A stretch of DNA of 64,000 nucleotides, taken from Ramazzottius varieornatus. Its lineage: Eukaryota > Tardigrada > Eutardigrada > Parachela > Ramazzottiidae. The stretch covers positions 1,482,278-1,546,277 of the forward strand of contig BDGG01000004.1 in NCBI GenBank assembly GCA_001949185.1, written 5' to 3'. The position numbers were made by a program, and so were the translations under genes. Position 1 is the first letter of the stretch, and every line of letters begins with the position of its first letter. Shown here one piece after another: positions 23,475-35,519 of this stretch. The notes beneath the pieces were generated by a model. That model did no database searches and was not told the DNA's origin. It worked only from the letters and a program-made list of their open reading frames with translations.

Positions 23475-26400
23475 TCACAAGTTCCATGCTTCCAGATCTT
23501 GAATCTTCTTCAAGGCTCGTGGGTTCTGAGATTCTGTTATGATGGCCTTCTTTCCTGTAATAACAAAGTAATTTCCATATCGGAAGTTGTTCATAACTAT
23601 ACGCAGAAAAAGGGGTGCGGCCTACCAAAACAGTGGACTGTGGCGCTTGATACTGCCGTGCCGGACGCGTTGGTCGCTGAAAATTAGCACGAAGATGAGC
23701 AAAGTACCGTAATGGACAAACAGCGTAAACTGCCAGTTTGCTCACCTTTGACACTGTATTCTCCATTGTCGCGAGGAAACACGTACATCATGTCAAGAGC
23801 AACATAGTCCATGTCATGGGTGAAGCGGACTCGAGAGCCGGTATTCAGTGGTCTGCAAGCAAAATTAATGTATTCATGCACCACACCCACCGGTAGCAGG
23901 ATGGAAAGAGTAAAGTGGTCACGCACCTTCCGTTAAAAAACCATTCGATCTTCATAGAAGGATCACCGACCGGCTGGAGGCTAGCCTCCAAGTGGACTGA
24001 CTGTCCTTCCTTGATTTTGCCGGGCGGTCCGCGCAACTGCTGGGTGAATACTGGTGGCTGTCGAGGTGCTTCATCGTAGTTGGCCTGCGGCTTGTAGTTC
24101 AGCATATCTTCCAGTTCGCGGATCTTTTCGGCTCCTCCGGGCGCCTGAGATTCCAAGATGATCGAAGCGCGAGCTACGGACCAGAAAAAATGAAACGAAT
24201 TTTGACCAGACTGCTACCGTGATGGTTTGCACTTACCTCTGACTTGAATGCGCACTGATGACGTGTTTGATCCCAAAGCGTTTGTAGCTGAAACAAGAAA
24301 GAAAATCAGAACCGGAGTTTACTACCAGCAGGTTACCCCGGGACCCGATGCTCGGGTAATCGTGCGCAGGGTTCAGTCGACGCAAAAACTGAAAAAAGTA
24401 CAAATACACCTACCCTTGATTGAATATTCGCCTGAATCCTCTGGAATAACGGTCAAAATATCCAAGCCGATCGCGCCAAAATCGTTGAAGGCTCGGAAAC
24501 GCGATCCTGTGTGAACTGGTCGACCATCTTTGAACCACTCGATCTACAAAATGTAAGCAAAAGCTAGAATAATATTCTTTACAATTTCTTAATGAGAAAA
24601 CCCGCCTGCAAAGTGTGGTCGTTGGGCGGGTGGATGGTGCACTCCAGATGGACGCTTTGTCCCTCATGAAGTTCGGGAACGGGCTGCAGCGGCTCAGTGA
24701 ACGTAGGTGGCGCTGTGGGTCGATCTTCCTGGATGTTATCGGGAATATAGCCAGGACCATTTTCGTAGCTTTCCAAGTCTCGGATCTTGTCCAAGCTCGC
24801 GGCGTACTGCGGGTCAGAGACGATTCCGCCACGACCAATGACTTTCAAGAAGGTCTTGGACTCGGAAGTACCGAGCGAGTTCGTGGCGACTATGGTGTAC
24901 TCTCCGGCGTCACGGACCTGGATGTCGTTTACGTCCAGCGAGCAGAAACCAAAGTCGAAGGTGGTTCGTGTTCGCGAACCATTCGAGACTGGTCGGCCAT
25001 TGATGTACCATTCCACCTTCATGTTAGGGTCGCCGCGTGGCTCCACTTGAGCTTCCAGACGCAGTCGTTCGCCTTCGTTGAAATCAGGCAGACGAGGAAG
25101 CTGCTCGACAAACTGCGGTTCGTGCTTGGAGAAGTCATTATAGGTCCATTCTTTCGAGAAGTCCTTGTATTCCAAATCAGCAATCTTCTGAAGACCTTCG
25201 GGATGCTGGGTTTCCAACAGAAGGCCGGGCTTGCCTATCAAAATAATAATTTGCTCCGTTCAACGTACACAAGCATTTCTCTTTCTCAAACCCGTAACCA
25301 CGAGGTTTCTCAATCATAGCACATACCTGCAACTCTAATGGTCGCAGAAGAGCTGTCAGTACCGAGGCTGTTGGTAGCCCTAACAGTAAACGAGCCTGTA
25401 TCCTCTGGGTAGGCACCAGCAATATCCAAAGTAACGATGCCGAAATCCTGTAAACACGTCATTGCATCATCGCGGAAATGAATACATACCGTGTGGCGGC
25501 TCCCCCTCTGTTCTGAATGGAAGAAAGGCTTACGTGGTGAGGTCGAAGTCGCTGACCAGTTTGGATAAGTCTGTTATTGTGAAACCACTCGATGACGACG
25601 TATGGGTCATTTCTGGGTTCAATGCGGGTCTCCAGATGAACGTAGTCTCCCTCGGTCAGGTCTCCGGCAGGCGTTACTACCAACTGCTCTTGGAAGCTTG
25701 GCTTGACAACGCTCTTTCCTTTTGCTATAAATAAGCACACCATGATTAGACAAAGCTATTTATAAAGATAGTCGACTAGCATCCGGAAGTGAAACTTACA
25801 TTGGCAGCTCAAGCGGCAGCTCGTTTCTGCTCGTCCAAGCGAGTTAGTTGCCCTAAGCAGGTATACCCCAGAATCTTCGGCTCTTGCGTCCAAAACACTC
25901 AAAGTGACAAGACCAAAATCGTAAAATGTTGCCAAACGTGATCCTGTAGACAGTAGAGAACATTATTCACTTTATAATAATTAATATTTTCCTGACTATA
26001 TTCCCTGTGGATATCGTACCCAATCGAAGAGCTTGACCATTGAAGAACCATTCAATCTTCATGAGCGGGTCGTTTGCCGGTTTTAGCGTAGCCTGAAGTC
26101 TTAGTGGTTCTCCTTCTTCCACCGACAGATTCTCTGCCAGTCTTTCAGTGAACTCTGGCTTCTCAGTGCTGCGGTCTTCATGGATATTCTCCTGAATGAA
26201 GCGAGAACCGCCATCCATACCCTGGGTCTCTCCTGGGCTGACATGTGTCGTGGTTTTTCCAGCTGCAAACAGTAATCACACAATATATTTCACCATTTTC
26301 CAATCTTCCCTGCTAGTGAAGAAATCAATCATTGTAATTTTGTGGTACTTACCAACAACTGTAAGTCTTCCCTGTGTGGCAGCATCGCCAGCAGCATTGG

Positions 26401-29400
26401 TAACATAGCACTGGTAGACTCCAGAATCCTCCGGGCGTACTCCGATGATATCCAGTGACAATCGTCCGAAGCTTTCCTGGATGAGAATCCGGTTACCTGT
26501 AAACGAACCCGTGAGACTTATACATGAAAAATGTCAAGCGCTAATATTCCATTTGGGAGGAAGTCAGTTGGGCAGTACTTGTTTGCACGTTTTGTCCATC
26601 CTTTGTCCAGATGACTTTCAAGCTGGAATCTCCCACGAGCTGTGGAATCAAACAGCAGTCAAAATGAGCACGCTCTCCTTCGCGCAAGTCCATAATATCG
26701 TGGATATTGCTGGTGAATTCCGGAAGGTGCCCATCCTCGTCAGAGTCCACCTGGTTGTACTGGCTTTCCTGTTGAAAGCTCTGGCTACTCTGTCGCTCCA
26801 CTTTGCGCATCGACTTGTTCTTCCATTCGGTCTGTTCCTGGTTAGCCACAAAGTGCTTCTTGGCCAAGAAGGAAGGAGCTCCACGCGCACCGGAAGCGGT
26901 CGGAGGCATACCCGAAGAACCATTCTGATATCCTTGTTGCTGTTGTTGTTGCGGACGTTGCACCGGGGATGGGTGGACCTGTTGTCCGCGCAGATTCTGT
27001 TGTTGGTGCCACTGCTGGTTTTGCTGGTTATTGTAGCCATCTTGCTGCTGCTGCAGATTGATGCTTGCAGTTTGACGTTGTTGCTGCTGTTGGTTTTGCT
27101 GATAGTTCTGTTGGGAGTGATTCGATTGATTGGTTGAGCTTTGTTGAGTGTACTGCTGTTGTTGGTTAGCGTAAGTTCCTTGTTGATTGACTTGATTCTG
27201 TTGGCTATTCGACTGTTGACCAAACTTGTTTGTCTGGCTCTGGCTTTGGCCGGGGTTTTGGGTAGTCCATTGTTGGGTCGAAGTTTGGACGTTGGGGTTC
27301 TGCGAAGACCATTGCTGGGTGGTCTGAGTAATGGTTGTCTGGCCGGGGTTCTGGGAGGTCTGTTGGGAGTACTGGACTCGCCCTTGTTGGTTCTGCCCAG
27401 CTATTCCAGAGTTCGCTTGGAAGTTTCCACCAGCCTGCTGTCCAGGTTTGGTAGGCACCGCAGGGGCATTGTGTTGCATCGTCATGGTCGCCATGTTTTG
27501 CTCGATGTTAGGGAGATTTGCAGGAGACCTATAAGCAAAACAACCGAGCGTAAAACCAACGAACAAAAATAGCAAAATTTACATACTACTGTGGATTGGA
27601 GAACAATAATGGAAAGTACGAAGAATAAAAAATTAAGTTGAAAGTGACGAAGCCGCAGTAAAATAGCTAGACGTACAGTCAAAATAACTTGGTTGGGTAT
27701 CACACTTGATAAGAGGTCGCCAGTCAACTGCGCTTTGCGAGATGACTCTTGAACATAATTTCGCTCTGATTAACTCCAGAGAGCCGATTATGAAGAGCTC
27801 TACGGTATTTGCCTTATAGTTTAGACGTCCATTACTAGCAATAGTGACACAACGTAAGCGGAAAGATGTGAGTAGGAAGGCAGACATTTGTTGACAAATG
27901 GGCAGGAAAAACAAACACCCCACAAATAATCCGTCAGATTTGCTCGTGTGATTTACCATATTTAGCCACTTGCATAATGATGGCCAACGAAAATCACATC
28001 ATGACATGCCTGTCTCCTCCGTCTCGTCACAGCTTGATTCATCTCATTCCGTATGTGTAAAAATGGCGATTAAAAAGTGCTGCTGCTTGACTAAAGGCAT
28101 CTTCTTAATCCAAGGTGCCAACGAGAAGCACCTCCGCATACTCTGGTCGAGTGGACTCCTTGGGCTCTTCGCGGCTCAGTAACTCTCTTCGGCCAGCTAC
28201 CGCATGACCGGCACAAGTATGCTTGCTCTTGCAGGTTAACAGTGCATAATCACAACTAGTTGACATTCTTGATCTTTAATTAAAAATGAGCATCTCAACT
28301 TAGTCTCCCACAGATGGACGGCTTCGAAGGATGATCAACTGTTATCGAATTGCGAGTTCTCGCTCTCGAACAGCTCAATTGTTCCCCCACCTAACCTATG
28401 AAAAACGCGCAGATTATATCCCTTCTCTCCCTCAAAGCTCGATGAGCAGATAACGGGGTTGTTTTTGGAGAACCCACAACCACTCACATCGAAAAAAATG
28501 CATGTGAAGTCTGATCTTTGCCTAATTGAAGTCAAATATTCAAGAGCGAATTATCTATGCAGTCCTCGACGTGCTGTTCAACTCCGGAGGAATCTACATT
28601 TTTCTCTTAGGGTAGCAGATGCTATGTCGGTGTCACACGATCGGCCTCATATCTTGTGCAAAAAAGATTGCAAAAATGGCGATGATTACTAACGGTGTGA
28701 AATGCCTGTAATTTGCAAAGATAGCCTATAATTATGTTGTGTTATCAACAAAGCAACGGAACCACAATCGGCGAACCTTCCCACCCAAACAAAATCGACC
28801 TAAGTAAGCTTTCCCACCAGCTGCTATCAGTAATTCGACATTTCAATCACAATACTTTTCGAAATTTCATTCTCACTTACTGCGGAATTATGACTGCCGA
28901 GCTTTTGTAGACTTTGGGTTCTTGGGCTGGCGTCGGTGCTTGACGAGCTGCAAAAGCGAAAACCATATTAAAAACAGTCCCGAAGGTTGAAGATAGAAAT
29001 AATTCAAAACTTGCGGCTCGTCACAATAGACAGAGGTTAAGTATAAACAATATAGAAGTTTGAGTTTACGGAGTGTCAGCTTTTCAAAGCGCGATGCTGG
29101 TGGAAGAGTCGCACTTTTTTGCTGATTACGGTCGGAGCGTTTCGGGCGTGCTCGTAAAGTGCAACATGAAATGCCCATGCAATAGTGCCAGGTCGCTCTG
29201 TAGGGTAGCAGCTGTTGCGGTCAGCAACAACCAGTTTGCAGCCGGAAGTGGTCTGTCATGAACCAACTTACACGGCTCAGCTGTTCTATGGGCACAATAC
29301 CACAGCTGTCATTGCCTTTAGACCGCCGCTTTATGACCGCTAAAGTCCTTCACTAAAATCTCGCTCGACAAACCGGGTCATAAAGCCTCAATTACAAAAC

Positions 29401-31171
29401 CTAAGCAGACTATTTCCCCATGAAAATCTAAATATACAGAAATGAATTCTCCACCGCTTATCCCTTTACGGCACCTGACGAGAAGAGCAGCCTAATAACG
29501 GCACAGAGTGCTAAGGATGCAAAGTTGACAGAAGGACTTACCCGTAAAGATAGCAATATCGGATAATTTGTCCGCTCGCAATTGCGTATACTATATCCGA
29601 GGAGCAAACTAACTTCACAATCGAGCTGCCAAAAACACTTTCTCGAGAACTTTCCCAGACTTCGGTTTGTTCACTATCCGTACTCGTACATAAGAAGCGA
29701 GGAACCAACTGGCGCCGCGCTGAGTAAAAAGCCCACTCTCGAAACGTCAGTTCTCCACAAGGACCACCAAGATGGATGGTGTCGTGAATATTCTGATGAG
29801 TCAGTAACGACCGGCGTTGATATCACCGTAGACTATGTGGTACTAGTGAGGGTTTCCGGCCCACGTTCAATATTGCTTTCTTCGTTCAGAAGGCTATACA
29901 GTGACTAATATGCCAAGTACCTTATATGGCATACCATCTCATCTGCTGAGTCGCCTCAAGAAAGCCTCGACTGTATGATATGTTCTCGAGCCAACAACTG
30001 CCACCACCATTCAACATGGTCAATCATAACTTACCCAGATTCGTAAGCAGCAAACACTGATTGATCAGGACTAAAGATACGAGTTGTCTCCCCCATAAAT
30101 ACAGAGCACCTCGACCATGACGGCTCTCGCGACCATCGAGACAGAATCTTTGACACGTTGTTCGCAACGCCGCTCATCAAGTCTTTCAGCTTGTTACATA
30201 TTTTGCCCGAAGAAAGAAGTCACATTCAGAGGCAATCGGCTTTTTAAATTCATGGCGGCTGTTACGGCTAATTGCGGTCGCGTCCGACACTGACCAACTG
30301 TCACGGTCAATCCGCGCACACATTACTTAGACGGAGACCTCGATGGTTTCCGGTCAGCTATTATTCACACCGAATCACGCGACTGTCGAGTCTGCTGTTC
30401 GATCGGCCATCAGCTTCCTACTTCCTGCCGCATTATGAGATTACAGACAAGGGCTCCTCATTGGATAGTTCAGGTAGAACTAATATTTCTCTCGTCCTGC
30501 CTATTTCTCTCGTTTTGCGCGTTCTTTGTGGGAAGAGTTAGTCTAATAAAAACCCATCTTGTACGATACAAAAAGCTTCATGTTTTGCGGTTGCCGACAG
30601 CCTCACTTCCTTTGTGTACTTGAAGAACCCTCGCACAAAAGACCTTATTTTTCTGCCGACGTGATTGAGCGGAACTGTTGGATGCGCAAACAAACTCCTC
30701 AGTGCGGCGGAAGCGACAAAAATAAGTTGTTGTACATTTGCCTACAGACTACTGGAGAAGCAGTTTTCTTGACAACTTCAGACGCGGCGACTCACGTAGC
30801 TTAATTGGCTCTTCGCTGCATGCATATATACATCAAGGTCTTCTTCCTCGTCTGCCGTGTCACATCAATTCACCCTTCAAAATTCCACCATTCATCTGAA
30901 CGACATCTTGTCTACCACTGGTACCAGTTTTCTTACAAAACCTTTGTCGGTTATCTTCCGATTCCTGTCTATGACACCACACCGACAACTAGTGCACGCG
31001 ATAAAGTGACGGTGTTGGTTTCAAGTACCCAGCCCACACAATACGCGAAAACCCAACCGACCCGTTACCCAGGTCACTTACAGCCGAGCTTTCGCCTTGT
31101 GATATTCTTTAGTTTCGAGTGATAACCCAATCGAGAGACTTACCGTTATTCCAAGGTAGACCGGAAGACAT
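23475..31171 (-). CDS. Kettin/sallimus-like Ig-repeat muscle protein, Gln/Asn-rich N-terminus
   Basis: Kettin-type proteins bind actin near the Z-disc and set muscle stiffness. Fifteen exons join in phase: 31171-31144 (probable first), 28947-28881, 27528-26579, 26496-26353, 26262-26020, 25943-25800, 25724-25534, 25447-25327, 25234-24606, 24543-24414, 24287-24237, 24173-23927, 23852-23746, 23676-23626 and 23554-23475, total 3183 nt (1060 residues). The order is a short N-terminus, about 170 residues rich in Gln, Asn, Ser and Thr, then six Ig domains joined by the kettin linker (L-E-x-Q-x-P-x-G-x-x-K-I-x-D-L-E). Domain cores carry E-G-x-x-x-x-L-E, D-P-x-M-K-x-E-W-F-x-N-G-R and A-T-N-x-x-G. Only domain 1 clearly shows both core Cys; in the others one or both are replaced. 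The protein stops right after a seventh linker, far shorter than insect kettin. The intron after 24606 starts with GC. The first exon is the weakest part. Confidence 0.85.
27529..28880. other. Long intron of the kettin-like gene
   Basis: This 1.35-kb intron separates the tiny 28947-28881 exon from the Gln/Asn-rich exon. Phase 2 to phase 1 joining across it gives an unbroken frame. I see no other gene or repeat inside it. An alternative promoter could lie here. Confidence 0.5.
28948..31143. other. 2.2-kb intron or upstream region of the kettin-like gene
   Basis: If the exon at 31171-31144 (MSSGLPWNN) is the true start, this is intron 1. Other possible donors on the - strand lie near 29540 and 30030, so alternative first exons are possible. 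No coding domain was recognised on either strand. Confidence 0.35.
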
Positions 31172-32307
31172 TTTGGGGTTGCTCACGCGGTGTTATATCT
31201 CCAATGTTATTCCGAAGCTGTAGACATACGAAGTGGGTGGATGGGTGTTCGGAAGCCGCCGTCTTCCGGGATCGCCCAGCGTAGAAATCTTTGATTCTGC
31301 AAATGCACAAAGCGTCTGTCAGTAAGCCGATTACAAATACAGCAAAAAACTGGTCAAGAGGTTCAATCAAGGGCCGATTACTCGCAAAACTGATGATAAG
31401 GCTGTTGGATTTTTATGAGCGTGCTTTCTCTATCACTTGAGTGAGGCCCATGCTAGACTGTATCCTCTACAGCGACCGTCGCAAAATCGTTCGTCTCGAT
31501 CAACTGTACGGAAAACTTGCGTCTATAAATGTGATCGTTTCAACTGCTAGAATGTTGCGGATCTTCTTCTTGTGCGTCACGGACTGGCTGACACGAAGAA
31601 TGTCTCGGATAATGTTACAGCATTATGGAACGTGATAACTTTTCCTTTCCTCTCTTGAGTCTCTCATCGAAAGCTCGATGATTATTTCATCCAGTTATCG
31701 CCGCAAGATTGAATCACTCCATGCTTCTCACAGCAGTAGCAAGAACCCTCGGAGAGATATGAAAGATACCCATACAGTCTCAGTAATGATTAAACTACGA
31801 GAACGCAGGACTTCGTAGCGCAACCAGGAGTTTCCCGTGCGAGAACTTACAATGGACTTCCGGATCCCTACTGCTTCAACTATCAGACCAATCGGCTAGT
31901 CAAGACATCACGATACTGTGTCCTAAAACCAAAGAACAACCGAAAGGAGGTGAAGTTTACTGAACTTAAATCGCAATCGTCAAGGAGAATAAACGGAACG
32001 AGCTTACTGTGCATGCAAGTGATGCATGATGCGTAGACAGGTCCACAAGAACATGCACGCGCATCAAATTGCCATTAATCAAGAAGTCAGAAAGTCAAGC
32101 GTCGTCCAGAACCGGGCCTGTATACCAGGAAATAAATACTATGGACCATCGGGACCCCCATCGAACTTCAGTCCATGCATCCTTCGGTGTCACCTGCCGT
32201 GGTTCGCTCGAAGAATGTCCGATTAAACAGGAAACAAGGTTAAATTATGACTCTATTGTTGCTGTTCATGCAGATCCGGTCACTACGGCGGAGCCTCGGA
32301 ATTGTGT
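31172..32307. other. Intergenic, kettin-like 5' side and GNB5 3' side
   Basis: Both flanking genes run leftward, so this holds the promoter of one and the 3' end of the other. No coding exon, repeat or hairpin recognised. Confidence 0.35.
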
Positions 32308-34045
32308 TTACGCCCATATCTGCAACAAACAAGGTCGCGATTAAAGTCTATAGATTATAGTATAGCGTACTTCAGGACCAGCAACACCGAGACTCACTCT
32401 TATTGTTTGATCCCAGCTGGCTGTACACAGTGCAGTTCCATCAGGCGATACGCGAAGATGGCTGACGCGGTTCTCGTGTCCATACAGAATTCCCACACGT
32501 TCACATTTCAAGGAGTCCCATATGTTGACGATATGGTCGTTGTATCCGCCAAACAGCAAACGGCCTGTACCAAATACAGTATATATTATCCCGCCAATCT
32601 TTCAGATTGATTAAACACCTAAAAGAGCATCTGTTCCTACCACTGACAGAGAAGTCGACAGCGTTAATGCCAAATAGGATAGCATCACGACCGTAACAGG
32701 CAATCTCACGTTCGGCTCGAACATCGAAAAGACGAGCCTGCAGAGAGAATAGCTATAGGTCTCTAGTACCTTCCTTTCTGTGCTCATGGCGAAACAAAAT
32801 TCATTATCGAAATCGACTCTTACCGTTCCGTCGTCTGAGCCGGTAGCAAATGCTTCTCCACTTGGATAGTACCGAACTGAATTCACGTCCGCCACATGTC
32901 CCTCGAACTGCTGGACGCACTCGCCATTGCGGAGATCCCATATGCGAGCGGTTTGGTCACTTGACTGTAACAAAAGAGGAGCTAGGTACAAGACCGTTTC
33001 CGATCAGAGCGATTTTTGTATAACATACACCGGAAACAAAGGTGGCTGTCTCCGAAGGACACAGGTCGATCGCCATCACGTCCCGCTCGTGTCCGTGGAA
33101 GCTCTGAATGATCTGGGCGCTCTCGACGTCCCACAGCGCACACGTACAATCACCGCTCGAAGTGAGTATCTACATAAAGATCGAAAACCAGGTTAGAGCT
33201 TTTCTAACCGGATAATAATAACTTCAAGCATGATGATTTTCACCTGCTGATCGGAATGGGCGAATTTGCATCCGGAAAGATAGCTCGTGTGAGTTGCGAC
33301 GGTCTTTTTCCTCTGCGAGGCATCTTCGTCTACGCTGAGTGTGAACACGGAACACTTGTTGTCGAGTCCCCTAAAAAAGGTACCAAGATTGAGTGGGATC
33401 AGGGGCCGGTTTGAACAAAGATCTGGTATTTGAAGTTAAGACGCTCATAGGGAAAGTACGTTACTACGTACCCTGCGCAGATCATGGTCCCCGAAGGCGC
33501 ATAAGCACATGTCATGACCCATGTTGTCGGCATCGAAATCGCGTATTCCTTGTTCGTCGAGAATCCATCCCACACGATCAGTTTGCCATCTTGGGATGAG
33601 CTAACCAGATGACGTCTGTCGTCGCTCCAGTCAACGCACAGAACTTTACCTGTAGCAAACTAAATCACATCAAAACGAATCCCGAAACTGTGTTTCTTAC
33701 AGGTCATCCCAAACCGTGTGATTGCGTGAGCAAATGGGGCTTACTTTGATGTCCTTTCAGTATCCGGCGAGGTTTCCATGTGATCGGTGGAACATTATCC
33801 AGCTTCTCCGCCATCTTGCTTACTATGAAGAAAGAACCAACAGCATCAATACAAGGACAACTTGCATAACGTCAACTAGGCAAGCGACACGCACATGGGA
33901 CATCATTGTTCTTTCGCTTTTCATCTTCCAGCTTTTTCCGGAGGTTTTCGATTTCAGCCTGCAGCGAATCGATATCTGCCGGCGGCAGTGGGCTGGGCGT
34001 ACTTGGTGTCGGTGTCAGAGCCTCAACTCGAGGAGAGGCGGCCAT
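32308..34045 (-). CDS. GNB5: G-protein beta-5 subunit (GNB5), seven-bladed WD40 propeller
   Basis: G-beta-5 pairs with R7-family RGS proteins rather than G-gamma and speeds shut-off of Gi/o signalling, mainly in neurons. Nine exons: 34045-33895, 33822-33745, 33649-33472, 33370-33244, 33169-33029, 32964-32824, 32737-32641, 32564-32398 and 32319-32308, total 1092 nt (363 residues; human short form 353). After a Pro/Thr-rich start comes a coiled coil ([18 protein letters not shown]), then seven WD repeats. Diagnostic blocks are [80 protein letters not shown] and [14 protein letters not shown]. The last exon has just 12 nt and supplies IWA-stop, matching the V-W-A end of the family. Assignment to beta-5 rather than beta-1/4 rests on these blocks. 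Confidence 0.95.
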
Positions 34046-35519
34046 GTCTTACGTTCTTGAAGGCAGCAGAATTAGCGCGCCGAGGAATACACCTGCAAAG
34101 ACAAACTCTTATTCACATCAAGATAAAATTCGGCGAGGAACCAGGTAATCCATAAGATGAAAGGAATTCGAAGCTAGCGATGTATTCCAGAATATTGGTG
34201 CCGTACAGATTCTATGGTTGTTCCATCAAAGTGCTTCGTTCCAGTCCAGATCAAAGTGCTTCATTCCTGCAAAAAAATGGCCATCAAGCCTGAAGGGTAG
34301 GAGATGGGCATACCGAAATACAAGTCGGAGACTTACTTGGAGCGTTCGTGCCCGTTGGAAATATGTTTCCAGCTGGGTCGAGTACAAATTTCTTCGACGA
34401 AAAATGCGAAAGATTTCCAGCATACGAGCACAATCCTTTGGCGTCTGGCACAGAGTGGATCGCTTTCCGCATTATTATCTGGTGAGAAAAAATTAACTTC
34501 CTCCGCTTCCCCACAGCAATCGTTGATGTAAAACACGCTATCGATTTTTCGGCCAACAAGTTCTCCAGCTGAGTGGCAGATTTCCCACAGCAATCGTTGA
34601 TGCACAACATGCTATCGATTTTTCGGCCCACAAGTTCTGCAGCTGAATGGCAGACCTGAGAGCGCGCGGATCCCGCAAAAGCTCTGGCCGCTCCCTGTTG
34701 TGTTCAATGTGTTGGGATCTTCTGCTCTCAATCAAGGAAACCTTGCACGTTGAATGTTTGATTGAACATGGCGAACTGGGTAAAATAAATAATGCTGTGA
34801 CGTATGTACGTCCATTTGACCTTCACTCAATATATCCCCTACGCTTGCTTGCTCGATGCTCGAGGGAACGTGTGTTACCACACCAGGCTGGGGACCTCCA
34901 GGCTTAATCAAGAGCTCAACTGGGAACCGCAGGACTGTTTTCACCTTGACATTATTTCATGCATCAAGCGATTAATCAAACCATCGATAAAAAAATTCCA
35001 GGCATACTTGGGTATCGGCAGCCCAATTTAGGAGCATCGAGAGTTAACTTCGCCACGCTTCGCCACGGATGGAACTCTTCCAGAACTGTTCGCCCTTTTG
35101 AAAAGATTTTCCTGAAAATTTGAAGGGTCATCACCAGCGAAATTACCCCCACCTGGGGAGGGGGTTGTGTCAGAGCAGATGCAAGCGCATTTCCATGCTG
35201 GACGACGCAAGTGTGACGTCATTCACGAACGTATTACTGCGTAAAGCTCTGCGAGCTACGTAATGGATTCAACCTGGATTCACCGTGGTAACACCCTGGT
35301 AATAGCCTCGCACTGCATCGGCGGGCACAAATGTTCCTGTTTTTTCGAGTAACTTAGGATAGCATCACCGTATTGGGATCCTGTATGGCCGTATACCTCC
35401 GTGTCCGTGTTCAATGCCTTATCTATAACACATTTCAAGCTAAACATTCCACGGCTATTCCACGACGGGCCTAAGACATCCTACCTAATAAATATTTAAA
35501 TCAGAAATCAGAATATTTC
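34046..35519. other. Intergenic, start of transposon island
   Basis: GNB5 promoter side, then repeat-rich sequence. A 16-18 bp unit (ATCAAAGTGCTTC) occurs twice within 34226-34265, and a 74-bp tandem duplication lies at 34508-34657. No gene seen. Confidence 0.45.
34508..34657. repeat. 74-bp tandem duplication (two copies)
   Basis: Two neighbouring copies with about 90% identity, each with CCACAGCAATCGTTGATG at one end and CTATCGATTTTTCGGCC in the middle. Copy starts are at about 34511 and 34585. It has no coding role that I can see and lies between GNB5 and the transposon. Confidence 0.8.

Noticed and set aside
24615-25319. 234-residue open frame on the + strand
   Set aside because: Antisense shadow of two well-supported Ig exons, with no domain of its own.
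26445-27137. 230-residue Leu-rich open frame on the + strand
   Set aside because: It is the antisense of the Gln/Asn-rich kettin exon; CAG/CAA repeats read backwards give Leu runs.
27141-27572. 143-residue Leu-rich + strand frame resembling membrane protein
   Set aside because: Also an antisense shadow of the Gln-rich exon; the apparent hydrophobic segments come from its repeats.
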